From: JAJVID01 sp963743425
GTDB lineage: Bacteria; Acidobacteriota; Blastocatellia; RBC074
DNA length: 64,000 nt
Assembly: GCA_963743425.1 (NCBI GenBank)
Contig: CAVUPU010000002.1
Coordinates: 620,001 to 684,000 of the forward strand
Reading direction: 5' to 3'
The position numbers and the translations under genes were made by a program. This document shows, piece after piece, positions 53,273 through 61,888 of the stretch (position 1 is its first letter; each line of letters starts with the position of its first letter). Below the pieces are notes generated by a model. The model worked only from the letters and a program-made list of their open reading frames with translations. It was not told the origin of the DNA and made no database searches.

Positions 53273-53398
53273 CCAGCGTCATTCTGCCAGCGTCATTCTG
53301 CCAGCGTCATTCTGCCAGCGTCATTCTGCCAGCGTCATTCTGCCAGCGTCATTCTGCCAGCGTCATTCTGCCAGCGTCATTCTGCCAGCGTCATTCTG
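53273..53398. repeat. nine perfect tandem copies of CCAGCGTCATTCTG
   Basis: The 14-bp unit CCAGCGTCATTCTG is repeated nine times without a single change over exactly 126 bp, 7 nt after the RsbU-like gene. The last copy contains the stop codon of the flavin-reductase-like gene on the minus strand (53391). Perfect identity of the copies suggests recent slippage or expansion. Confidence 0.95.
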
Positions 53399-53879
53399 GA
53401 GGAAGAAACCACTTTTCCGGGGTTTGTTTCAATATTCCGCCAAAGTATTGATCGTCGACACTCCTCAGGTCCCAGGATCGCCATGTTCGTGGCGTGAGGC
53501 AAATTGTCACGTCGTCCGCAGAGGCAAATACCGGATCCACCCTCGGATCCTCAAGGCCGGCTTTTGTCAGATAACGCTGTCGAATTCTTGCGTTGATTTC
53601 TTTTGATTGATCACCACGAATAATCTCTGCTGTCCCGGACGCACACACCCAGCCATCAGGCTCCAGCTTCCGAACATTGACCATAAGTGAAGCTTCTGGT
53701 CGGGCCAGGATGTTTCTTACTTTGCGGGTGGCAGAAGCTGTCTCGACGAAAAGGCGATCGTTCTCAAAGAGGTACCAGACCGGAGTCAGATAAATCGAAC
53801 TATCTTCGTTGAGCGTTGCTAACGTAGCGTAATGTCGCCCGTAAAGGAACTCCCGCATCGAATCCTTCAGGTCAGTCAT
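53391..53879 (-). CDS. pyridoxamine 5-phosphate oxidase-like, FMN/F420-binding family protein
   Basis: 162 aa split-barrel protein. MREFLYGRHYATLATLNEDS and SIYLTPVWYLFENDRLFVET are the typical opening; TRKVRNILARPEASLMV and SGTAEIIRGD follow. Such proteins bind FMN or F420 and reduce various electrophiles. The ATG at 53879 (TDLKDSMREF) is chosen over an upstream in-frame start. The stop and the preceding codons lie in the tandem repeat at 53273, so the C-terminus ends in PPE. Confidence 0.78.
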   Translation of the reverse strand: MTDLKDSMREFLYGRHYATLATLNEDSSIYLTPVWYLFENDRLFVETASATRKVRNILARPEASLMVNVRKLEPDGWVCASGTAEIIRGDQSKEINARIRQRYLTKAGLEDPRVDPVFASADDVTICLTPRTWRSWDLRSVDDQYFGGILKQTPEKWFLPPE

Positions 53880-53947
53880 ACTTACTCTCCAAATAATCAG
53901 CAAGAATTAAAAACCTGAACGCTTACCGCTAAGCCGCCCCACCCTCG

Positions 53948-54496
53948 TCAGCCGACTTCTTGTTTCAGCCGGGCCACCTGTTCGTAATAGTTGTTGCGGA
54001 CGGCGCGGCTGCTCTTACCCAACATCGAGCCGATCTCTTCGAAGGTGTGCCCCAGGGTCAGCAGGTCGAAAACTATGCGCGTGCGCTGATTCATACGCAT
54101 GCGCAGTTGCTCTATCAGGATATATTGATCCAGCTCAGCCGAGACGTTACGGCCATTCTGAGAGGACTCGCCCGCGCGCTTCGCCAGAATTCGCTCGCGC
54201 GCGCTCTCTTTCTCCAATTCAGCGAGAACCAGGCGCTTGTAGGTCTGGAAGAGATAAGCCTGGAGATTGGTGATGTGTTCATGACGATCTGCGAGCGCAC
54301 GGGTGACTATCGCCGCCGCTTTGGCCAGGAGCGTGCGCCCGGTATCCTCGTTGCGCAATGTCGCTCGCGCATAGCTCTCGGCCTGCTCGCGAAGAGATAC
54401 CGCCGCCTGATGAACCTCAGGCTCGACTGCTCCCCATTCATCCAGGTAAGCCGTCGCGATCTCAGGCTGATCCGTCATGATGCTGATTTTGCTCAC
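53948..54496 (-). CDS. sigma-70-like (ECF-type) regulator
   Basis: 182 aa. The C-terminal region is a sigma region-4 HTH: TRIVFDLLTLGHTFEEIGSM followed by LGKSSRAVRNNYYEQVARLK. The middle (ITNLQAYLFQTYKRLVLAEL) resembles region 2. Size fits ECF sigma factors of Acidobacteriota, some of which are highly diverged. No anti-sigma gene lies beside it; the next gene upstream is the M23/L,D-transpeptidase. Promoter specificity unknown. Confidence 0.65.
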   Translation of the reverse strand: MSKISIMTDQPEIATAYLDEWGAVEPEVHQAAVSLREQAESYARATLRNEDTGRTLLAKAAAIVTRALADRHEHITNLQAYLFQTYKRLVLAELEKESARERILAKRAGESSQNGRNVSAELDQYILIEQLRMRMNQRTRIVFDLLTLGHTFEEIGSMLGKSSRAVRNNYYEQVARLKQEVG

Positions 54497-54640
54497 GTCA
54501 AAAAGTCCTGCCGTCAGGCTAGGAACATTGCTTTAGCCGGGAAGCGTCCCGGCATTGGGGCAAAAAACTGACGCGCGAAGAAGATTCGAATATCGAACAA
54601 GGGGATTATAGCCTCATAGACTGGGAAGGTCATCCAAAAT

Positions 54641-55841
54641 TCAGAAAATAACCACCATTGCGCCTTGCGGAATCTGATTAAAAACATTCCTAATGTCGTA
54701 AAGATGTAATACCACGCAGCCCCAGGAGAGATGCCGTGGCCCGTCATTGCTCCATTCCCGCGCCCACCCGTGAAACCCGATGCCGCCGCCCAGCCGCGTG
54801 TTCTCCAATGTCGGCGCCCGCTTCTCCCAACTCGCCGCAATCGCCGCTTCTTGTCGCGGGGTGATGTGTCCGGCGGCTCTTCCGCGAGCCGCGTCATACC
54901 TGTTCGGATAATTGATCTTGATCCAATGTCCGCCGTAGTAGGCGCCATAAGCGCCGCTCGAATTCGCCCCGGTGTTTGCCGATGACGAAATACACACCCT
55001 TCGGAGTCTTGTTGTCGCCCTGCGCCGCCTTCCGCCCTTTGCCCTGGCCCAGGCTGATGTCGTACTCGCTTTTCATGCGCCCGTTTTGATAGAGGCGCAT
55101 TTTGTAGCTCTCCTGATCGACCAGAACCAGCGTCTGCTCCCGCTGCGGGACGAACAGCTTGCGGCGCGCGGCGATGAAGACTGACGGCTCGGCGTAACGC
55201 TCGCGCATCCACTTCTCGTCTTTGCCGTCGGATGACGGCCAGTAGGTCGGCGCGAGCGTCTCATCCCATCTCATCTCCAGATGCAGATGCGCGTTGAATG
55301 TCTTGTCCGGGTCCTGCCCGATGGTCGCAATCAATTGCCGCCTTTTCACTTCCTCGCCACGTCTGACTTTGATCGTTTGAAGATGCGCGTAGAGGGAGCG
55401 TATCTTTCGTCTTTCGTGGTTTTCGTAAAAGACGTGCTCGATGATGACGACATTGCCCCACAACCTGCCGCAGTTCTCGGCGAAGACGACGCGGCCATTG
55501 GCTACGGCGAAGACATCCTGACCGAGATCGGTGTCCCCGCCGCCGACGCCGTTCCAGTCTTCGCCCGTGTGAATCCCCATGCTGTATTTTTCGGCGAACC
55601 GCGTGGCGACGTACCAGCCGTTGTGAGTTTTGCCCGTGGCCTTGTCGGTGTACGAGCCTTTGCCGTCAGGATCGCCGAAGGGAAAGTCGAACCCGTCGGC
55701 TGGCGTGGCATCAGCGTTGAGAAAATCGTCAAAAGGATTTTGTGAGGATGTCGTTGAAGGCGCGGACTCGTTTTTGGCCCCGCAGCCGATAGCGGACGCC
55801 ATCGCCGCCCAGGACAACAGGAGACAGATAATTACTCGCAT
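54641..55841 (-). CDS. lipoprotein fusing M23 peptidase and L,D-transpeptidase domains, with frameshift
   Basis: A lipobox (MASAIGC) is at the N-terminus. The M23 endopeptidase part (about residues 60-210) has the zinc motifs MGIHTGEDWNG and NAHLHLEMRWD. It is followed by an L,D-transpeptidase (YkuD) part beginning QTLVLVDQESYKMRLYQNGR, whose second half is in the next frame (54641-54997): GAYGAYYGGHWIKINYPNRY and the catalytic cysteine motif HLSWGCVVLH. One extra base near 54959 separates the halves. The combination cuts and re-crosslinks peptidoglycan in one chain. Broken gene or sequence error cannot be distinguished. Confidence 0.75.
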
Positions 55842-55881
55842 TGTTCAGCAGTTCACTCTGGCGCGGCGCCTAAGCGGTTCA

Positions 55882-55942
55882 GAGTCCCGCCTTCAGGCGG
55901 AACTGCTCCGAAATCAAGCTATTCCGCCTGAAGGCGCGACTC
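55882..55942. repeat. inverted repeat (CCGCCTTCAGGCGGAA family)
   Basis: Arms at 55882-55902 and 55922-55942 pair with one mismatch. The core CCGCCTTCAGGCGGAA is shared with the repeat at 12236-12303. Just after it, CGCTTACGCGCGCGGCGCTG at about 55951-55970 is a single arm of the GCGCGCGTAAGCAAGC family, ending about 20 nt before the TonB receptor stop. Confidence 0.85.
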
Positions 55943-55993
55943 CAAACTGTGCGCTTACGCGCGCGGCGCTGCGCCGACCTCGCGCGTTCTGAT

Positions 55994-58900
55994 TTAGAAA
56001 ATAATCTTCAACCCGAACTGTATCTGCCGTGGGTCGAGCGCCGACGCGATCTGGCCGAACGTCTGCGGAGCGTTGGCGGTCGCCGCCGGGTAATTGAAGT
56101 TCGCATGGTTGAACGCGTTGAAAAGCTCCGTGCGGAACTGAATCCTGAACCGCTCGGTCACGTTGAAATTCCGGCTCAGGGCAAAGTCGAAGTTTTGGAA
56201 GCCCGGCCCGATGATGATGTTGCGCCCCGCGGTTCCGAATGAACCGACCGCTTGCGTCTGAAATGCGGATATATTGAACCATTGTTCGACCGTCTTCGGC
56301 CCGGAGTTCGGATCGCCGATCAGATTTGGGCGGTCGTTGCGGTTAAGGGTGTTGCTGACATCCCCGCTCAGCACGGCCGTGAAGGGGCGGCCGGTTTGCA
56401 ATGAAAGGATTCCCGAAGCCTGCCACCCTCCGAAGATATGGGCGAGCGGTCCGCCGCCTAAGATCTTATGACCTTTGCCGAGCGGAATCTCCCAGATCGT
56501 GCTCGCCACGAAACGATGCCGCACATCGAAATCGGACAGCCCGCGCTCGCCGCGCAGGTTGAGCGCATTCTGCGCAATGGCGCTCGACGCGTTACTGCTG
56601 GTCGAAATGCCCGGCGAGTTGTCAATGGATTTGCTGAACGTGTAAGACCCGAGCAGCGATAGCCCTTTCGTGTAACGCTTCTCAGCCTTCAGTTCCATCG
56701 AATGATAGGTTGAATTCGCCACGCTCTCGATCCACGTGATGTTGCCGAATTGCGGGAACGGGCGGCGCGCCTGAACCTGCGCTGTGGCGCCCGGCCCCGG
56801 CGTCGCCTGATTCAGGTTGCGGGTGAGCGGCAGATGCGTTCCCTTCGATCCCAGATAGCCGATCTCGAAAACCACATCGGAGCCGACTCCGCGCTGAACG
56901 CTCAGCCCCCATTGTGTGATGTAGGCCGTGTCGAAGCCGTCGTCAATCGCCGTCATCGTCAGCGTGCCGTTGGTCGGCGCAGTCGTCGGCACAGGGCCGG
57001 GGAACGGATCGCTGAGCGTGATCGGCGCGGTCCTGCTCGAATTGAATGTCTGCGGCAGGCGGAACGGGAAATTGAATAGCATCCCAAGGAAGCCGTTGCC
57101 TGCAGGCTGCACGTTGTAAAAGACTCCGACGCCGCCGCGCACGACCGTCTTCGAATCGCCGAGCGGCTGCCACGCGAATCCGATGCGTGGCGCGAAGTTG
57201 TTGTAATCGTACTTGAACAGATTAGCCGGTACGCCGTTCTGTCCCGCGGCGCGTATCTGGGCTGTCTCCGCGTCGAACGAAGCGATGGTGTTGTACTTCT
57301 CGGTCATCGGCGTGTTCAGTTCCCACCGCAGACCCAGGTTGAGCGTCAGCCGCGAATTCACTTTCCAGTCGTCCTGCGCATAGACGTTGAACGACGTAGT
57401 GCGGCTGTAGGTCGAAGGCCCGCGCGGATTGCGCTGCGTGTTGGTCGGAATGCCGAGCAACAGATCGGCGAACGGAAAACCGCTGGTCGGAACCGTGGTC
57501 GAATTGGCCGGAGTGTTGAAGTTGAAAATACCGCGCCCCTGGCTGATGAAATACAGGTTCGATTGGAACCGGCGGATGTCAACGCCGAATTTCAGCGTGT
57601 GCGCCGACTTGATCCAGATCACGTTGTCAACAAACTGGTAGGTATTGTCGCGGCGATCCTGCGGCAGGTTGGTCGCGCCGCCGATGGTCGAAAAGCCGGT
57701 GATCGCGACCTGCGGCACGCCCCCGTTGAACGGCGTCTCGCCGAAAAACGTTCCCGGGATGTTGAACTGGTTCACGAAATTGACGTTGTCGTCTTCCTGA
57801 ATGCGCGGCTGGCGCAGGCGGTTGAAGCCGATGCGAACTTCGTTGGTCAGATTCGACGTGAACGTGTGCGTCTCGACTATGCCAATGAGTTGCGTCGTCA
57901 GCCCGGTGTTGCATCCGAAGCCCGGCAGGACGCGGCTGCCGCAGAGCGCGTTGGACGGCTCGAACGCCGGGTTGTCGTAATAATTGTATGTGCCGTAAAG
58001 CGAATCTTTCGACGACAGCGAGTGATCGAAACGCGTGCTGATCTGGTTGTAAGTTTCGCGGCGCGTCGCGCTGAAGTTGAAGTTGTTCGACGGCAATTGC
58101 CCCGCGGCGGTAGCCGTAGTAGGCGAGGGGAAAAACCTCGCCAGCGCCTGGCCAATGGGGTTGATCAGCCCCGGATCAATTACGTTCGGGGTGGCGAACT
58201 CCTGCCCGGTGAATGGATTGACGACTCTCACCGGCAGTCCGCGAAAATCGCCGTTGATCATCGCCGCCATGGGCACTGTCGCAAGCGAGGTCACTGACTG
58301 CCGCAGCCGCAGCCCTTCGTAGCTGGCGAAAAAGAAAGTCTTGTCGTTGACAATCGGCCCGCCAAGACTGCCGCCGAATAGATTGCGCTTGAACGACGGC
58401 GCTTTCTCGTCTGGTTTCAACCGCAGGAAGAAGTTGCGCGCGTCGAGCGCCTGGTTGCGCAGGAATTCATAGGCCGTGCCGTGGAACTGGTTTGCCCCCG
58501 ACTTAGTGTTGATAACCACCTGACCGCCGGAGTTTCGCCCATACTCCGCCGAATAGATTCCACTCAGCAGTTTGAACTCCTGTATCGCGTCAATCGAAGG
58601 GCGGAACGACGGGCCGTTGATTCCCGTGTCGTTGTTGTCAATTCCATTTAGTGTGAAGTTGTTTGAGACCTCGCTGGAGCCGGCGACGTTAAACCCGCCG
58701 CGGAAGCTGAGCGTGGAACCTTGCGCGGGTGGCAGCACTCGCGGCGCGGTCAGCGCGAGTGTATAAAATTCGCGGCTGTTGAGCGGCAGCTCGAGCACTC
58801 GTTTGTTGTCAATCACCGTGCCCACCGAAGCCGAATCTGTCTGAACCAGCGAAGTCGCGGCCGTAACCTCGACCGATTCCGACACCTGCCCGATCTCGAG

Positions 58901-59246
58901 CGTGAAATCCAATCGGGCCTTCTGATCAACCTGCAAAATCAGACCCGTCTGTACGGACTTCTTGAAGCCCTGCTTTTCGACCGACATCCTGGTATTCGCC
59001 GATGTTGAGCAGCGGGATGGTGTAATCGCCGTTCTCGCTGGTCACGGCTTCGCGCTCAATATTGGTCTGAACATTTCTTGCGCTGACTCGGACGCCGGGA
59101 ATCGCGGCGCCTGAAGCGTCACGAACCTGCCCGGTGACCGTGGCTGTAGGCGTTTGAGCCATTGCCGTCGAGCCATTGACCGCAAACACCAGACACAGCG
59201 CGGCAAAGATTCCTTTCACTTCCCGAAACAAACGACTTCCTAACAT
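55994..59246 (-). CDS. TonB-dependent receptor with carboxypeptidase-regulatory-like domain (Oar-like), with frameshift
   Basis: About 1080 aa when the two frames are joined. The N-terminus has a signal peptide and a carboxypeptidase-regulatory-like domain (ATVTGQVRDASGAAIPGVRV, ENGDYTIPLLNIGEY) in the frame 58926-59246; the remaining 997 codons continue with SVEKQGFKKSVQTGLILQVD, a plug domain (FTLNGIDNNDTGINGPSFRP, EYGRNSGGQVVINTKSGANQ) and a barrel ending QIQFGLKIIF, the outer-membrane signature. Joining requires removal of one base near 58985-58992. Such receptors are hallmark proteins of Acidobacteriota and import or bind large glycans or other substrates. Upstream, 59247-59482 shows no gene. 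Confidence 0.85.
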
Positions 59247-59482
59247 ATATCCCCCCTTGGTTAGGCTAGTTAAAGAGTTCGAGAGTCAGACTCCCCGGTG
59301 AACGATGCGTCGTATTCAGTGATGAATGCGGGAAAAGTGAAAGAAGAAATCCGCCCGTTGTTGAGCGGAATGTTGCAATATCAGCCTGATAATCAACAGG
59401 AGTAAAATATCGGACATATCATATTCAACTTTGCTGAGTGGTGTAAATCTTTTGAGAGTGAGGAAGTGAAAAATCTTCGATC

Positions 59483-60475
59483 TCAGGCTGCAAGTTCGCC
59501 AGGCGACGGGAACCCGTGCTGCGCCCTGCCCACAGGACCTTCATACTTCAAGGTCGTCTTGAAATGCTCGAACCTGCCGTCCCCGGCCATCGCCGCGCAT
59601 CGATCTCTCAACCGCCGCATCTCGTCATCGCTCATCGGCTTGAAGTTGCGCGCGACGCCCAGGTTCTGTCGCAGCACATCGAGCGACTCCATCCCGCTGA
59701 CCACCGTGGCGACCGGCAGGCTCATCGCGTAGCGCAACGCCTCTTCGGCGGCGACGACCCCGGCCCTCACCATATTCCCTTCCCCGCCCAGGCTCTTCAT
59801 CCCGATGGCCGCGATCCCTCGCCGATCGAGTTCGGGCAACACCTGCCGCTCGAAACTGCGGAAAGTCGCGTCGAAGCAGTTCAACGGCAGTTGGCAGGCG
59901 TCGAACGGATAGTCGTACGACAGCATCTTCAAGTGTATCTCCGGACTTTTGTGCCCGGTGAACCCGATGAAGCGAACCTTGCCCTCGCGCTTCGCCTGTT
60001 CTAGAGCCTCGATCACGCCGCCCTTCGCGAAATGCAGCTCAGGCTCGTTGTCGTAAACGACTTCGTGAACCTGCCACATGTCGAGGTAATCGGTCTTCAG
60101 CCGCCGCAGCGAATCTTCGAGCTGGCGCATCGCCACGTGGCGGTCTCGCCCGTGAGTGCAGACCTTGGTCATCAGAAAAACCTTGTCGCGCCGGTCGTGG
60201 ACGCTGCGGCCCATCAACTCTTCGCTGCGGCCGTCGTGATACTCCCAGGCGTTGTCCAGAAAAGTGATCCCGGCGTCAATGGCTTCGTGGACAAGGCGGA
60301 CGGCTTCGTTATCGTCTTTCATCAGACCGAGGTGATAACCGCCAAGGCCGATTGCCGTTACTTCAACGCCTGTCCGGCCAAGCGCACGCAACGGTATCTC
60401 AGATGAGTTGTGTCGATTCCCCAAAATGCGGATCCTCCAAACCAAAGTCCTTTTTCGATCACCAATAAACTTCAA
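59483..60475 (-). CDS. aldo/keto reductase
   Basis: 330 aa. The catalytic tetrad is visible: Asp and Tyr in FLDNAWEYHDGRSEELMG, Lys in VFLMTKVCTHGRD and His in YLDMWQVHEVVYDNEP. The C-terminal half includes the NADP-binding loop VVSGMESLDVLRQNLGVARN. Substrate unknown. The ATG at 60475 overlaps the PIN toxin gene by 17 nt; a later start near the residues LRALGRTGVEVTAIGLGG is possible. Common in Acidobacteriota, often with oxidoreductase neighbours. Confidence 0.82.
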   Translation of the reverse strand: MKFIGDRKRTLVWRIRILGNRHNSSEIPLRALGRTGVEVTAIGLGGYHLGLMKDDNEAVRLVHEAIDAGITFLDNAWEYHDGRSEELMGRSVHDRRDKVFLMTKVCTHGRDRHVAMRQLEDSLRRLKTDYLDMWQVHEVVYDNEPELHFAKGGVIEALEQAKREGKVRFIGFTGHKSPEIHLKMLSYDYPFDACQLPLNCFDATFRSFERQVLPELDRRGIAAIGMKSLGGEGNMVRAGVVAAEEALRYAMSLPVATVVSGMESLDVLRQNLGVARNFKPMSDDEMRRLRDRCAAMAGDGRFEHFKTTLKYEGPVGRAQHGFPSPGELAA

Positions 60476-60860
60476 CGACTCCTGAATCCGTAATCGCCTG
60501 GTCTTTTGTGATCAAAGGCAAGTCTTTCAACCGTGCGGTGGCCACAATTGCGGCGTCAAAAATATCCCGATTGAAGGTGTATTTACGCGCCTCGGCAATC
60601 ACTTTCTCATCCAGCGGCACGATTTCAAAGCAAGGCAGCGCCAGCAACACATCAACCCACTCTTCGTAAGGTTCGTTGAGTTTGATCACACCTAACTGCT
60701 CATGACGCGAAATCTCCCAGAGGGCGACTGCCGGAATGTAGATGAACGCTTCGCTATCCTCTGCTTGCTCGAATGCGGTGAGCGCACGGCGTGAGAGCTT
60801 TCTGCGCTGCTGCGTGAAGTACCAAACCAGCGAGTGTGTATCCGTCACATAGACCGACAT
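60459..60860 (-). CDS. vapC: PIN-domain ribonuclease toxin (VapC family)
   Basis: 133 aa, the standard length. The acidic active-site residues are present: Asp7 in VTDTHSLVW, Glu49 in ALWEIS, and Asp99 and Asp102 in RDIFDAAIVATA, followed by LITKDQAI. PIN toxins of this type cut specific RNAs. The upstream gene, ending on the adjacent base, encodes an HTH protein expected to be its antitoxin. Unlike the truncated copy at 30829, this toxin looks complete. Confidence 0.85.
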   Translation of the reverse strand: MSVYVTDTHSLVWYFTQQRRKLSRRALTAFEQAEDSEAFIYIPAVALWEISRHEQLGVIKLNEPYEEWVDVLLALPCFEIVPLDEKVIAEARKYTFNRDIFDAAIVATARLKDLPLITKDQAITDSGVVEVYW

Positions 60861-61193
60861 CTACGTTCCCTCTTGTAACCTCCGCGCTCGGTCATCCAGT
60901 AAATGCTCCAACTCATCTGAAAGCTCTTGTGAAGCCACGTTTAGATCGCCAATCAGTTCTCCTGATCCCGCTAGCTTCCAATCTTTGAGGAATTGCTCGC
61001 ATTCCGCTAATTCAGAGAGTTTCTCCATTTGCGCAACATCCGGCTCAGATTGCCCATTTTCCCAAAGCGCAACCTCTTCACCACTGACATTGAGCAGCGA
61101 TGCAAATTCATCAAGCGAACGACTGCCCCGCAACCGTCTGATTAACCGAGAAGTCCATCGGGTTTCTTTCTTTGGTAAAGTTGCAACACTCAT
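60861..61193 (-). CDS. HTH-domain antitoxin partner of the PIN toxin
   Basis: 110 aa. The first half (residues 10-60) is a Xre-like HTH: LIRRLRGSRSLDEFASLLNV and SGEEVALWENGQSEPDVAQM. The rest is an acidic helical tail (SQELSDELEHLLDDRARRLQ) that could bind the toxin. Its stop is next to the toxin ATG, so the pair forms an operon. The HTH would autorepress it. Confidence 0.7.
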   Translation of the reverse strand: MSVATLPKKETRWTSRLIRRLRGSRSLDEFASLLNVSGEEVALWENGQSEPDVAQMEKLSELAECEQFLKDWKLAGSGELIGDLNVASQELSDELEHLLDDRARRLQEGT

Positions 61194-61206
61194 TGATACT
61201 CCTTTC

Positions 61207-61887
61207 TCACGCTGGATTCCTCGTTATGAAATCACGCACGCTTTGAATCAACAAGGCGACCTGATCTTTTGTATATTCGCTGTACTTGCCGTGAGCAGCC
61301 TTATTACGCAAATCAAGCCAAGCCGTCACATTCTTCTGGTCCAGTTTAGAGTAAATATTCGCGCCTGCAAGTTCCGCATTCAGTGTGTCAGCCTTTTTCG
61401 GCTTTCCGCCTTGAGAAAAAACAATGCCGTTCTTGCCACATAATTTTCGCAAATGTTCCTCAAGCACGCTTCCTGCAATTACCGCCGCAGGGTCTTTATA
61501 ACCTTGATCAAGAAGATGCTCTGCCATCTCCATGAAATCGGCGAAGAGGTCTGCGTGGATAAGTTCAGCTACTGATTGTAGATATCCTGCATCATAATCA
61601 GCTCGCAGAGCCTTCAAGATGCCAACGTAAGGATCGATTCTGTCTGCGCGAATGGGATCAGAGTTAGGTAGGATTCCCCTCAAAGTCTGTACATAGGCGC
61701 TGCCAGATGGCGCAAGTCTTTCTATGGCGGCGACAACTCTGGTCAAAAAATCCGCCAGTTCCGATTTTGGTACCTTACTGTAGTAATGATCCCCATCACG
61801 ACCTTGCCGTATGTAATCTTGAAATTTGTGCGCCTCGCTAATTAACGAATCTAGTTGCTGCAAGATGGCAGCTTGATCTATTGGCAT
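61207..61887 (-). CDS. HEPN-like protein, 226 aa, next to the toxin pair
   Basis: An all-helical protein. The C-terminal part AAVIAGSVLEEHLRKLCGKN and LDLRNKAAHGKYSEYTKDQV matches the pattern of HEPN and Abi-C-like domains; the motif RNKAAH fits the Rx4-6H ribonuclease signature of HEPN proteins. The N-terminal half has no known domain. It begins 1 nt after the molybdoenzyme stop and ends 13 nt before the HTH antitoxin gene, so it is probably co-transcribed with the toxin pair. Whether it acts as a second toxin, a sensor or a passenger is not known. Confidence 0.6.
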   Translation of the reverse strand: MPIDQAAILQQLDSLISEAHKFQDYIRQGRDGDHYYSKVPKSELADFLTRVVAAIERLAPSGSAYVQTLRGILPNSDPIRADRIDPYVGILKALRADYDAGYLQSVAELIHADLFADFMEMAEHLLDQGYKDPAAVIAGSVLEEHLRKLCGKNGIVFSQGGKPKKADTLNAELAGANIYSKLDQKNVTAWLDLRNKAAHGKYSEYTKDQVALLIQSVRDFITRNPA

Positions 61888-61888
61888 A

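Noticed and set aside
53273..53398. Nine short repeats, considered as a CRISPR array
   Set aside because: The 14-bp units follow each other directly with no spacers and no cas genes are nearby; it is a simple tandem repeat.
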